NCBI RefSeq assembly: GCF_001949145.1
Contig: NW_019091552.1
Span: 70,645-130,644, forward strand
DNA length: 60,000 bases
Direction: 5' to 3'
From: Acanthaster planci
Lineage: Eukaryota > Echinodermata > Asteroidea > Valvatida > Acanthasteridae
A program made the position numbers and the translations under genes. The notes beneath the pieces were generated by a model. It was not told the origin of the DNA, ran no database searches, and saw only the letters and a program-made list of their open reading frames with translations. This document shows positions 1 through 11,288 of this stretch, piece by piece. Position 1 is the stretch's first letter, and every line of letters begins with the position of its first letter.

Positions 1-960
1 GGTCACTAGAATTGGAAGGTGTGTTTGCAAGCATTGGTCTTAGCCTGATATGACATGCAGAATGAGCCATTTGACAGCGATCGCGTGCCAAACGAGTAAT
101 TTGGAGGTTCGAAGCGAGAATCTCGCGCGTCGATTGTGCAGCTTAACAAGTCTCTCAATATTGCCGTTAGAACAATTGGACCACGCAATGCTACGATAAT
201 CGAATAAAGGCAGAACTATAGCACAACTAGGCATTTTAAAGATCGAAGCAGGAAGACACGGTTTAGCGCAACGTCGAAGAAAGCCTATTTTTTTGCAAGA
301 TTTTCTTAGCAACAAGGTTGATGTGATCCGACCATGATAGCGACTCGTCCAGCATAACCCCCAAGTATTTCAAACTATTGACACGCTCCAGAGTCTCTCC
401 GTTTGAAGCAATTTGAATAACCTCAACGTGAGATAAGCGACGGTGGGTGCAAAAAACCATGAACTTTGTTTTGCTAACATTCAGGGTGAGCTTGTGTTCG
501 TATAACCATTTACACAACTGCTCCATGCCTGTCATCATTATATCATTCAGAAACTCTCTGGAGTTCCTTTGAACATCAGCAGTGTATCATCTGCATACAT
601 ATCTATTTTGCAGTAATGCTTGATGGGAGAGAGTTAATAAAAAACAGTAAAAAGCAGAGGACCTAGTATCGAACCTTGTGGGACTCCGACTTGAACACTT
701 GCAAAGTCTGATAAAACATCGCCAAATTTGGTAGCCTGTACCCTTCCACTTAAATAAGACTCGAACCATTTCAACTCAAGGCCCCTGACTCCACAACCGT
801 GTAATTTTGATAGAAGAATGTCATGGTCGACGGTGTCAAATGCTTTTTTCAGGTCCAGAAAAGTGGCACCTGTAATGTTATCAGAATCCATGTTATGCAA
901 AATGAAATCAGTAACATCAAGAACGGTAGTCTGAGTAGAATAATGCGGTCTGAAACCCGA
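1..960 (-). mobile_element. CR1/L2-like LINE, 5'-truncated RT (copy B)
   Basis: This is a decayed non-LTR retrotransposon reverse transcriptase, read right to left. It begins near 955 with a fingers/palm segment ([19 protein letters not shown]), followed by the A motif [17 protein letters not shown] and the SGRVQ and GVPQGSILGPLLF motifs (about 690-640). The catalytic YADD box is intact in a shifted frame at about 585-602. Then come the thumb segment KYLGVMLDESLSWSDHI (about 330-380) and the C-terminal DYRSIAWSNCSNGNIERL segment (about 130-210). Frameshifts near 1, 260-315, 540 and 640 and an in-frame stop near 58 break it, so it is not active. No endonuclease domain lies upstream; instead a different LINE abuts it. 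The element runs off the left edge of the window. The clade assignment (CR1/L2/Rex-like) is by motif memory only. Confidence 0.9.
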
Positions 961-2180
961 CTGCCGGAAGAAATGCCAAATGGAAGGTCGTTTATAAATG
1001 ACAAAAACAGGAGAGGGCTGAGAACTTTCCCTTGAGGCACACCTGAGGTTACAGGTGCCCAATCAGAGGGGCTGCCATTTATGACAACTCTCCGCGATCA
1101 CTTAGTCAAGACGTTTTCCATCCATGTCAAAAGAGGGCTTGTGATACTATAATGGTGTCGTTTAAAGAGGAGACACTGGTGCGGCACTCGGTTAAAAGCC
1201 TTTGAAAAATCTAAGAATATTCCATCAACCTGGCCACGGTCATTAAGAGCTTTGGCAATATCTTGTGTAGTGATAAGAAGTCGAGTCTCACATGAACGCC
1301 CATGTTGGAAACCATTATTGAGCATTTTGTGAGAATAAGGTGATCGTCAAAATGACCCGTTATTGACTGAAAACTATTAGGTTCAATGATTTTGTGTGAC
1401 GGACACAGGGCGGTAGTTGGATGGTGTGCTTCTGTCAAGGCTTTCTTATACAGGTAGATGGGAGACATGTTAGCAATTCCCAACGCCAAGGGAACACATC
1501 CCGTATCTGGTGACTGTTGAAAAATGCAGCTTAAGATTGGAGAGACCGCCGCAGCTAAGTATCTTCAGAAGCAAAAACTGAGCAGAATTGCTCATGTAAG
1601 ATGGTGGCTTTACTCTCACCATCAAAAATCACTCTAGACCCTTTTTTGTGGGGAGACACCAGTGAAATCTTCTGGATTTGTCTTCAGGATTATTCAATAT
1701 CTGGTTTTGAGGCCCGTTTGTGTTGATTTTCTGTGTTCTTTGAATACAATCCAGTCACTGGGTTTCTGAGTTGCCTTCGCCTTGTACAGCCGTTGGTTTT
1801 CTTACACGTTCAACGTATTCCTCTATAGTAATCCATGGGTCAGAGCGCTTGGCTCAGGACATTTTTGATGGAACATGATTCTCCATGAAGATTTTCTTTA
1901 AACATTTCCCAGTTTGCAGACACTGATATGATTTTGAAGTTGGACTGCTTCTAAGACTGTTTAAATCAGCCATTTCGTTCTTATACATGAACACTTTCTC
2001 CGGAATCTTCCTGTTGAGTTTTGGCTTCAGATTTCAAGTAAAGGTGCATGACCGCCTTGTTGTCACTTCTACCTGGGACCACTTTACAATGATAGTTGAA
2101 ATTTGGATGAGTGGTGAGAACTAACTCCAGGAGGTTCTGAGAAGCTTCTGAGAAATACCGCGGGAAAGTCAAGCCTTAAA
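961..2180 (-). mobile_element. Second LINE, EN end plus RT start (copy A)
   Basis: A second non-LTR element of a different lineage lies on the minus strand. From 2172 downward it shows the tail of an APE-type endonuclease (NLLELVLTTHP, then CKVVPGRSDNKAV), a linker (YKNEMADLNSLR about 1985-1950; DPWITIEEYVERVRK about 1840-1800; then a KSRRFHW segment and FCSVFASED), the segment ANMSPIYLYKK (about 1475-1440) and ITGHFDDHLILT. It continues with GFQHGRSCETRLLITTQDIAKA (about 1310-1250), the A motif GIFLDFSKAFNRVPHQ (about 1220-1170) and GVPQG(K)[16 protein letters not shown], ending near 965. Several frameshifts (about 1030, 1090, 1320, 1500) and stops show it is a fossil. It is cut just after the INDLP motif by copy B, so its YADD box and C-terminus are missing here. 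Upstream of 2180 the endonuclease is no longer recognisable. Confidence 0.85.
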
Positions 2181-4750
2181 GAGTCCTGTAATGGTCTCGA
2201 GATAAAGAGTGTTGTCTCTTCAAGCCTAGGCTTGGATTTAACGTCACACAAAGGGCGCATCTTTGGGCCTCTGGTATCGGCAAACTCTTTCCACTTCCGT
2301 TACCATTGGCAACTAAATATTTCAAATGAAAATTTCTCTGAGGAAGACCACTGAAGCAAGTCAAACTTGGTGAATGTCACGGTAGTGCACGACATTTCGC
2401 TTCTAGCCTTTGGCGGACACCAAAAAAAGGCCTACTCCAAGCAGGAATCAGACGTATCGGTGCAGATAAAGTCACAAAGAATGAAAAAATAGGGCTTAAC
2501 GTTGTTAAGGGGGAAATTGGGGGAAGGGGAGGGGGCAGAGGACTCACAGATGCTGTAGAGTCCCCACACTCCTCTGGCGCCCTGCGAGGGTATTTCATGG
2601 AGACCATCCGACATTTTGGCGAAGCTGTCTATTGCAGAAGAAACGTAAGCCCATAAAAAACAAGATAGCTGGAGCCCCATTTGTAAAATGGGGTTTGAAA
2701 TCTTGAGTTCGTTGGAAAGTATGCGTGTGTTTACGCTCTCTTGTGGTGTATACCAGAACAACAGGAAGTACCCCTACATTCTTGGTCCTTGTCGGGTTAG
2801 GGCCCTATGACAAGATTTATGCCCCTGCATGTCATGTTGCTTTGTGAATCGTCTCGACGTTGCTGCCCCAGTTATTGGGCTTGTTTGATTTTTGATTATG
2901 AATGGGGTCGTGGGGCACGGCGTGATGTGTCCGACGCGTCAAATCCGTGTTCACTCGATAGTTAAGTGCTTTGGTTAAATTCGTATCAGTTTCCTTATTT
3001 GTGGCGCGCAAAGGCACACACCAAAAAGAAAATTCCGAGGATTTTTAATTACAATACTGACTTTTTAGTGATTGGATGGATTGAAGTCAGATGTAAGCTA
3101 ATTTATTCGCCAAGGGTAAAATTTCCCTTCACCACAGGTAAGTCGGCAACTATCAAAGACGCCGGAGCTAGCTGCCCGACTCTTTTGCTTTTACCAGCTG
3201 ACAGAACGACGAAAAATTGCAATGATGCGCGCGCCACTTTGATAATGGTCGTACATAAGCTCCCCAAGATAAAACAAGGCGCATTTTAAAGGCGTCCCAG
3301 GGCAGATACTGCGCGAAGTGAGGCCTGTCATTATCTGCGTTCATTACACCCCGGAGTCACCCCCACGGTACCCGCCGCAGGGCAGCAAAAGCAACAATTC
3401 TCACTCACAAAAATATACGTGACCATCAACACTTGCCTGATCACACTCCCACCCACAAGTTATTATCAATCACCACTCTTTCACTATTCGCCATCTTTGC
3501 ACCACTTTCCCAATTAAACTGGACCGCGCGTGCCCGCCAGTCATTTCTGGTGCATAATGCCTTGCCACGCGTCGCTGCTAATGATCACGGGCGGCGATTT
3601 GGACGGATGTTTCCGGCACGCGACATGCAGTGGGAGCAATGTGAAGTTGCTTGGGGCCAACAAAATGTGCAGCTATGCCCATAATGGCGGGGAATCTGCA
3701 GAGTTTACTAAAATCGAGTGATAGAGCGCCGGGAAACAACAAGCGATGAGTTGTAATTAGCCTTGAAGAACCAGCAGACATAATGGTTTTCGTTCAACTC
3801 TTGCACAGAATGTTTGAAGTGGTAGAGAGCCCATTTATGAAAGGACATTTTGCGTCCTTCACCCTAAGAAAAGTTGGAATCAGTGCAAAAAAATCAGTTT
3901 CTCTTCACATGTCTTTAATATCTTACAATGAATTATTTACATTATTACATTATTTATGACTTCGTTTTATTTACCATGTACCGTAGCATGTATGATTTGC
4001 GCAATTAGTGTCAAGGCATGCAGTAAAATTGCCAGTAGATATATTCGCTCTTCGCCCAGAGCCCAAACAGGGTGCTAGGAAGGGCTGATGGCCTTGCACA
4101 AATTTAGTGAAGGAATGCGTCACACAGGGTCACAACGAACGACGCGCAAAGCATTGTGGGTAAATTTCCGCCAAGCGCGAGAGCTCGTTCAATGTGGCGG
4201 TTATCATTTCGGTATTTTTTCTTTCTCTTCCTTGTTGCAGAAAATATTCTTACTACACTTTATTAGTTCATCCAGAATTGATCAAGGTAACCAATGATTT
4301 GAAATAATATTGCCTGCATTGCCATTGGCTGACCAAAACTTAAAATAACTCTTGCTAACACAAAGTGATAACTTCGTGGTTGGAGGTCGTGCACAAAGTA
4401 GCCAATCACAGTGCAAAGCCATCGGCCCTTCCCAACGCACTGTTCGGGTGCTGGATGACGAGCGAAATAGATGTAAAGAATGCCCTTCATAAAATCATAA
4501 CTTCAACAATCCGCCTTGGGCAGAAGCGACCCTATCGGTAGAAATAGCCATGTTGTTCGGGAATTTAATGCACAATATGGGGCCAAGGGGGTCCCCCTGT
4601 ATTGTGTCTTCTTTTGCGTTGACGGAATCTTTGGAAATCTTTTCAGATTTTCGGGGGGGGGGGGTGAAGTCGGCACAATAGCCTAAGGGTATATAGCTTA
4701 CGCATCACATCAGGGGGTCCCCCTTTATCACATAATGCTGGGTATATGAT
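2181..4750. other. Unassigned sequence
   Basis: I see no gene here. The first 200 bases may be more endonuclease remnant of the adjoining LINE, but no motif is legible. A sequence resembling a splice donor (CACAG/GTAAGT, 3132-3142) and an acceptor-like pyrimidine tract ending at 4240 occur without a convincing exon beside either. A 12-base G run lies at 4653-4664. Confidence 0.4.
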
Positions 4751-4754
4751 CGGG

Positions 4755-4821
4755 CGTGCATTTCCTAGTCGTTCGTGAACCAGTGAAGTGCAGTACCGAC
4801 CAAAGTAGCCGCGTTTGCTAA
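4755..4821 (+). repeat. Dispersed repeat, copy 1
   Basis: This segment starts 'cgtgcatttcctagtcgttc' and matches 42708-42774 on the same strand at nearly 90% by eye over 67 bases. The flanks are not obviously similar. It is probably a core fragment of a dispersed element of unknown class. Confidence 0.7.
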
Positions 4822-5265
4822 TTGCGCCCTCTCTCAGTGCACCTCGGACCTCAAAGAGCATGAAAGGTGACACCAAATGACACGCAACCGAAACACTTGG
4901 ATAGGAAAACGTGCCAAATTGTCTAGAATCTGCATTTATTTTTCTTTTATTTACTTCTTTATTTTAAAAGAACACCTCTAAAAAGGACTTTCTGACAATA
5001 TTTACGAGCATAATAATTAATTCATAGATATTGAAAAACTGCCTGATTTGAAAGAGAAATTTCGCACCAAAAACTGACCTGTCACTGTCGAAACTCTTAA
5101 ATACACGACGACCTGTGCAACTCGATATACTTGTACATAGATTTATGGTAATTTAAGCCAAAAAAGAAACAAAAAGGGGAACAAAATAAGCTCAGCAGTT
5201 TACAATTTTTTCAGGAAAAATCTGCGTTTATTCAACATTGGTCTCTTTGAAGGTAAAAGAGCGAA

Positions 5266-5472
5266 AAACTCAAAAAGGGTGAGTCCCTCATAAATTCACC
5301 CCAAAAAAGTAATAACCACTTTAAGAAGAGTATGAAAAGCAGTCTAAAAAGAGTGAAAGCCACTCCACAAGAGTGTAATTTCTACTCTGTGAAGGAGCGG
5401 TATGAAGGGTGATATGAAAAAGAGTTGTCCTTTATGATGTCCCTTCCTTTTGAGTGATTTTTCACTCTTTTG
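5266..5472. repeat. Foldback-type repeat rich in GAGTGA/TCACTC
   Basis: Words such as 'aaaaagagtgaaa' and their complements ('tttttcactctttt' near the right end) recur through about 200 bases. The segment can therefore fold on itself, and it looks like a degenerate foldback or MITE. No terminal duplication could be fixed. Confidence 0.5.
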
Positions 5473-5789
5473 TTGTTACTGAGAAATGGAAGTTTCATAG
5501 GCTCAAAAATTTCAAACTGTGTTTTTCTTTTTCATGCCAAACGACACCCTGGATCACCAATGGCAATAACACCCATGTATTTTCAGTCTGATCGACGGTC
5601 CACCTCTTGCCATTCAAAATCATCTTATTCGTTGAGGGGGATGTAGGAAGATTGCGAGTCATTTGACAGTGGCCCGTGAACATGGACAAGAAATAAAAAA
5701 ATCCCAATGGCCAAAACATTAACGTACGAGCTTTGGGGGATTTTTGATGAAATAAAAAATGATATTTATGAATGAAAAGAAATATGTGT

Positions 5790-5852
5790 TTGGCCGGTAT
5801 TAAAGAATACGTTTAAGACTGGTCTTAAACACGTATATTTAAGATTGGCCAG
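5790..5852. repeat. 63-bp near-perfect hairpin
   Basis: Two arms of about 30 bases pair around a 2-base loop at 5820-5821. The inner arms are 'gtttaagac'/'gtcttaaac'; outward come 'atacg'/'cgtat', 'ttaa'/'ttaa' and 'tggcc'/'ggcca', with two short mismatched stretches. The tiny loop argues for a foldback or cruciform rather than a miRNA precursor. Confidence 0.7.
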
Positions 5853-6961
5853 GAACATGATTATTTACCCTATTATTACTTTATCAACGTTTATTGACAG
5901 CGATACAGTGGTCTTCTCGTCCATACTCATAGTAGGATTTCAATTGTGAATGTCTCATGGTTAATGCAACTGTTTTGTCTTTAAGTCTACTTCTCCGTGA
6001 TTATGAAATTTTTTTCTCAGTATTAATCAACTTTTTCCCTGACCCGTAAACTGGGTCACTGTATTACAATAGGTCGCCAGTGCTGTATGGGTACATTCCA
6101 CTAATACAAGCCCCATTGAAAACAGTGTAAAATCAGTACCGTTCAGGGCCCAATAACATACACGCCAACATCCCTGAGATTTCTGAAACACAAATGCAAT
6201 TCTTGTCTGGTCACTTATCTTTCAATTTCTTTTCAAATTTTTGTGGGTTAACCAATTACATTTTTAATTATTCCCACAAAACAAAATCACCCCCAAAAAG
6301 TGATTTTTCCGAAGTCTGATTGCAGCCATTTTTCAAGTGGCAACCCTCAACTTTCTTGGGCACTTAGGACCATTTTTCAACCGTAGTTTTTAGCCATTCT
6401 GCTCTCATATGAAAGCTCGAAGACCCAGGGAGTTGATCCTGGGTGGGATTTACACAATGTTACCATTTTGGGGGCCAAATAATCTCCTTTTTCAAAAGAT
6501 ACTGCGGGGGCACTTTTAATGCTAATGAGCTGACCAGAAACTCTCACTTTGAATTAGTGGTATGCACCCATATAGTGTAGCTCGCTGGCTCCAGTCATTT
6601 CCGGGCGATAGCAATGGCACTAATTTTTAATTGAATACAGAGTGTCTAGTTCTCTTGACGATGAGTTGTACACAGTGGTTTGACTCTAATCGTCACTGAC
6701 AGAAGGCGTCCATTTGAAGAGAGAAAATCGATTGGAGAAACATCCACACCCGCGCAATTAGGTGAGGGTGTGTTTGATTGATTTCACAAAATAATGTGGA
6801 AAATTCATCAGTTCAGTGACAGCACTTTTAAGCAGAGAAATCCACAGTTGTTTGTCTGTATGGTGTGGCAGAAATAGAAAACGACCGCGCATGTTCCGGC
6901 GCGTTGTCATGGTCTGACTGTTTGGGTTTGCTTATTCCCATAAGCAGATCCAATAGAAAAT
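5853..6961. other. Unassigned sequence
   Basis: AT-rich, with no coding potential and no recognisable repeat apart from short homopolymer runs. Confidence 0.4.
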
Positions 6962-7005
6962 AATTGCATTGTGTTCTAAAGCGGACAGGCAAACGTCGTG
7001 TGTGT
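6962..7005. repeat. Left flank of split minisatellite locus
   Basis: The segment containing 'gttctaaagcggacaggcaa' followed by 'acgtcgtgtg' is matched by the reverse complement of 8434-8476. In that other copy it continues directly into the 21-bp array. Here it is separated from the array by the element at 7007-7514. Confidence 0.65.
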
Positions 7006-7006
7006 A

Positions 7007-7514
7007 AAGCCTGGTTTCCATATCGAGAGCAACGCAATCAAGACGCAAACTGCAACGCAGACAAATGGAAACATGTCCAACGGAAGTATCGCGGATAACC
7101 TAGACATAACGCAAACCAGCCCTAGACGGATCTGCAAAGTTGAGCCCGGTTTAACTTTGCCGACTGTCTGCGTCAAATCGCAGAGTAGGCCTATACAAAC
7201 ACGCACGCCGGCATGACGGGCGTACAACGATGTTTCTCTCGCTTAGTACCACTCATTTTGTTCATTTTGTCCATTTTGTTAGTATATGCAGCCCCAGTCG
7301 TCAAGAAAATAGCTGACCATTAACAAACGACATCAAACTGGAGTATCAGTTTGGCTCCAAGAGGCAACATTGCCACCTAAAAAGGCATTTTTTTTGCGAA
7401 ACTTTTCCGAGTTTCGAACGCCATTCTGTTTAATTTTTTTTTGATGGCATGACGTCGCACCGCGTCTCTTCTGCGACTGTCTGCGTTACAAACGACCATA
7501 TGGAAACCAAGCTT
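7007..7514. mobile_element. MITE-like element with inverted termini
   Basis: The left end reads 'aagcctggtttccatat' and the right end is its near-perfect inverse, 'atatggaaaccaagctt'. The element is about 500 bp long and no transposase frame was found in it. Subterminal blocks rich in 'cgcagacagtcg'-like words occur on both sides. The target duplication is unclear. It sits inside a minisatellite locus for which an uninterrupted relative exists nearby, which supports insertion. Confidence 0.6.
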
Positions 7515-7520
7515 GAGTTG

Positions 7521-7643
7521 GAACGTCGTGTGTATGAGTTGTAAGGTCGCGTTTATGACTTCGAACGTCGTGTTTGTGAGTTTGAACGTGGTGTATGTAA
7601 ATTGCAAACGAAGCGTGAATTCGAACGTCATGGTTGTGGGTTT
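7521..7643. repeat. 21-bp minisatellite, about 6 units
   Basis: The unit is close to 'gaacgtcgtgtttgtgagtt' plus t. Unit starts are at 7521, 7542, 7563, 7584, 7605 (18-bp variant) and 7623. The 21-bp period keeps frame, so the minus strand reads as a degenerate heptad (TTFxLTN-like), but stops and lack of context make coding unlikely. Confidence 0.8.
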
Positions 7644-7992
7644 GAGTCGACCATGTCGATTGAAATGGCTTATCAAATAATGTTAACGATGAGTTCATTT
7701 CTTTAAAACTAATTTTAGAGCGCCTTAAAATACAACATTTTCGAAAAGGATATTGTCATAATCAGCATGAATTTAGGGATTCAATAATGTGTACCGTACT
7801 CCATCATTCCACACAAATCATCGGGAAAAACAATCACGCGTCAGTCCAGTCACAGTTTTTGATAAACATAGACTGGTTTCCCTGCCATAACAACTGTTTG
7901 TCACCCATCACACACGCAACATGTAGATTGTTGGGGTCTGGGAAGCAGACTTGTGTAGACAGTACTGCGTGTAGTCTACGCAACCAGGCGCC

Positions 7993-8085
7993 GGGCCAAT
8001 TTCATGAAGCTGCTAAGCACAAAAATTTGCTTAGCACACTATTGTCTTGCTCAGCAAAAACAGGTTACTAGCCAAAATTCCATGT
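7993..8085 (+). repeat. Echinoderm-type dispersed repeat
   Basis: The segment begins 'gggccaatttcatgaagctg', has two 'gcttagca'-type blocks and ends 'gccaaaattccatg'. I recall this pattern as abundant in sea-star and related genomes; that recollection is the evidence and was not checked by search. Confidence 0.5.
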
Positions 8086-8380
8086 CTTTTGTATATTAAA
8101 CGAACATCAGGTGAACACCAGTCACAAGCTATGTAAAACACATGTACACTTCGGTCAGTAATCCTGTTTTAATCAAGAGAGAAAAAAAATTACAAACTCA
8201 CACAAGTGTGTATTTCCTTGCAACTGGGGACCCCCTATTGTTCCTCTGTTGTTTGTACTTATAACTTTTTTAGAAGACCCCCCCATATGTTTTTTTTACA
8301 CAGTTGTCAATCGGGGACCCTCTGTAATCGGGGACCTTATTGTCCTCTATTGTTCAGGGTCCCCAATTAAATGCCAAAAA

Positions 8381-8476
8381 ACAAACCCACAACCACGACA
8401 TTCAACCTCACAAACACAACGTTCGAACTCACAAACCCGACGTTTGCCTGTCCACTTTAGAACACCATGTAATTGG
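8381..8476 (-). repeat. Inverted copy of the 21-bp minisatellite locus
   Basis: Its reverse complement reads 'gttctaaagtggacaggcaa', then 'acgtcgggtttgtgag', then two more 21-bp units. It matches 6962-7005 plus 7563-7643 but lacks the 500-bp insert between them. It thus serves as an empty-site relative. Confidence 0.7.
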
Positions 8477-8960
8477 ACTCATTACTGTACTCACATATCG
8501 ACTTTGCTTCCTTTTCCTTTTGCAGGGCTATATTTTAGTACTTATATCATAGAAATGGGACTTGGCTTGGTATATATCGCACAGTCCTTTGATCCTTCAG
8601 GAAAGTCCTTGATCATAGTCCTTTGATCCTTTAGGAAATGTTATAGTTGCTTCTCATCCGGTGGTTTCAATGGCCTATGTGGCTGAGTAATAAGGCCATT
8701 GCAACTTCACACTTACACCTGTGGACAACAGTGGTGTTTGAGGGGACATTTCTCGGAGGTACTCGGGGCCCTCATTCTCTGGAGGGTCACTCAGTGGGTT
8801 CGGTCACAGTTAAAACATCGACCTACGCGGACTATCTACGGATCTTTCTTTCTCTAACTTCTGAGTGGGGAGGGCACTGGCGGGTGTGGGGCTGTTTCCC
8901 CATTCTCCTCTCGGCTACGTCTCTGGCAATCACCACTTGCACAATTTTGCCGTGTACTCC

Positions 8961-9193
8961 GCGAAACTCTTTGTTCCTAATGGTACCCTGTACATAATTA
9001 TATTGCTTTGTCCGAATTACTTGTCTGCGGCTTGAAATTACACACCTCTATGGGAAGTGGCTGCAGCCACAGCCAAAGACTGGTGCGTATTACAGTTGAA
9101 GCTGCAGCCCAGTAATTCAGAAAATACTTTCTTCTGATCTTACGCGCACCAGTGCAAAACTACGCACACAAAATAAAGTTAACAAGAATGGAC
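8961..9193 (+). repeat. Duplicated block, copy 1
   Basis: It runs from 'gcgaaactctttgttcctaa' to 'aacaagaatggac'. The block is repeated at 10354-10557 with about 95% identity by eye, apart from about 35 extra bases here (around 9060-9096) that the second copy lacks. No coding frame or terminal inverted repeat was found. Confidence 0.9.
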
Positions 9194-10015
9194 ACCACGG
9201 CGCAATTTTGAGCATGTATGTTCAATCATGGAGGAAGGATACAGAAGGAGTTTGAAATGCCCGGGCTATAACATCTGGCCGATTACCACTTTCTGCCATG
9301 CCCGGTATGTCCATAGTCAGAGCGCAGCGCACGCCTGCTACCCACCACCTGTTTTGCAACCATAAGCTCCCTTTGTACCCCATGATCGTCGCCGCAATTT
9401 TTCGTTGGTAATCTGCATCCCTAAAACGTTGTGTACTGCAGTATAGGAAGTTGAATATTCATGCCATCGTTGGTGCTTGATATGAACCGACAACATCATC
9501 AAATGTAGTGTTTGCGCAGTTGCTTTTATTAGGCTGTATACTGTGTTCATGTGCAGTTGTTGCCCTTATCGAAAGCTTTCTTCTGGACTTCTTTTAGGAA
9601 TAAATAGCCAAGCTGTTTGTGAGATTTTGTGTTTTGTTTGAATCACTTTTTATTATGGCATTTGTACAAAGGCGTATTTTATGCAATTTCACGATCACTC
9701 CTTGTGATGAAATACATGTTGCTAATGAACTAAGCTTTCCAGTAGTGAACATTTTGTTGGCCAGTCTTAGCCAAATTCTTTCCGAGTCTTTGACACTGAT
9801 GTGTATTGGACGGAGGAGACTAGAATTACAAACTTTACATGGATAATGAAACAGTGCGTCAAAATTGAAAAAGTTTATTTATGATGGCAAAAGTAGGTCT
9901 AATATCAGGAATTTTTCTCTCGTTATTTCCTGGTCACATCGATAGTTTGTATTTAATTGCAAGCAAAAAACTACAAGTATTGCCAGGGTATTACTGGCCC
10001 CAATTGTCCAGCTAA
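9194..10015. other. Unassigned spacer between duplicated blocks
   Basis: Nothing recognisable. It is AT-rich toward the right and shares no obvious similarity with the second duplicated region. Confidence 0.4.
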
Positions 10016-10018
10016 GAT

Positions 10019-10150
10019 GCAGGCAGCATCAGCAGCAGCAGCATCAGCATCAGCAGCATCAGCAGCCTAAACAACAAAAGCAGCAGCAGCAACAACAACA
10101 ACACCAGCAACAGCAGCAACAATAGCAAAAGCAGCAGCAACAGCAGCAAA

Positions 10151-10193
<43 letters not shown>

Positions 10194-10353
10194 ACAAAAG
10201 AAGCAGCAGGAACAGCAGTAGCAGCAATATCAACAAAAGCAGCAGCAACAACAGCAGCAGCAAAAGCAGAAGCAGCAGCAACAGCAACAAAAGCAGCGGC
10301 AGCAACAGCAGCAGCAACATCAACAAAAGCAGCAGCAGCCTCAACAAACAAAA
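10019..10353 (+). repeat. CAG/CAA microsatellite, first part
   Basis: About 330 bases of CAG and CAA triplets with occasional AAG and CAT. Read forward it would give polyglutamine, but 'tag' triplets interrupt the frames and no unique coding sequence flanks it. Minus-strand frames give meaningless poly-leucine or poly-alanine. Confidence 0.95.
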
Positions 10354-10557
10354 GCGAAACTCTTTGTTCCTAATGGTACCCTGTAACATAATTATATTGC
10401 TGTGTCCGAATTACTTGTCTGCGGCTTGAAATTACACACACAAACTTCTATGGGAAGTGTTGAAGCTGCAGCCCAGTAATTCAGAAAATACTTTCTTTAG
10501 ATCTTACGCGCATCAGTGCAAAACTACGCACACAAAATAAAATTAACAAGAATGGAC
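10354..10557 (+). repeat. Duplicated block, copy 2, inside the microsatellite
   Basis: This is the near-identical partner of 8961-9193, with CAG/CAA repeats abutting both ends. The right edge changes from block to repeat within a few bases ('aatggac', then 'ggcagcatcatcagc'). A 35-base stretch of copy 1 is absent. Confidence 0.9.
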
Positions 10558-10675
10558 GGCAGCATCATCAGCAGCAGCAGCCTCAACAACAAAAGCAGCA
10601 GCAGCAGCAGTAACAGCAACAACACCAACAGCAGCCTCGCAACAAAAGCAGCAGCAACAGCAGCAAAAGCAGCAG

Positions 10676-10711
<36 letters not shown>

Positions 10712-11288
10712 TAACAACAACAGCAGCAACAGCAAAAGCAGCAGCAACAGCAGCAAAAGCAGAANAACAGCAGCAGCAACAGCAAAAGCAGCAACAACAA
10801 AAGCAGCAGCAGCGGCAGCAACAACAGCAGCAGCAACAGCAGCAAAAGCAGCAGCAACAACAACAACAGCAGCAAAAGCAGCAGCAACAACAACTACAGC
10901 AGCAACCGCAGCAGCAACAAAAGCAGCAGCAGCGGCAGCAACAACAGCAGCAGTAACAGCAGCAACAACAACTACAGTAGCAACTGCAGCAACAAAAGCA
11001 GCAGCAGCGGCAGCAACAACAGCAGCAGTAACAGCAGCAACAACAACTACAGTAGCAACTGCAGCAACAACAGCAGCAGCAACAACAACAATAAAAGCAG
11101 CAGCAGTAGCAACAAAAGCAGTAGCAGCCACATCAACAGCAGATGCAGATGCAGCAGATGCAGCTGCAACAGCAATAGTAGCAGCAACAGTAGCAGTAGC
11201 AACAGGAGATGCAGCAGCAGCAAATGCAGCAAGCAACAGCAGCAGCAGAAGATGCAGATGCAGCAGCAGATGCAGCAACAACAAACCA
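10558..11288 (+). repeat. CAG/CAA microsatellite, second part
   Basis: About 730 bases of CAG/CAA with AAG, CGG, CTA and, toward the right, GATGCAGAT variants. One undetermined base lies at about 10765, so length and phase are uncertain. An inner higher-order repeat of about 70 bases is visible at about 10890-11060. No uninterrupted long coding frame is supported. Confidence 0.95.

Noticed and set aside
3433-3684. 83-codon frame with a hydrophobic start as a secreted protein
   Set aside because: It starts with TTG, lacks promoter or splice support, and the hydrophobic run is weak.
4653-4664. G12 run and similar G/C runs (12573, 18373, 24883, 46917) as functional sites
   Set aside because: They are single homopolymer runs typical of slippage; only the multi-run tract at 40514 meets a G4 rule.
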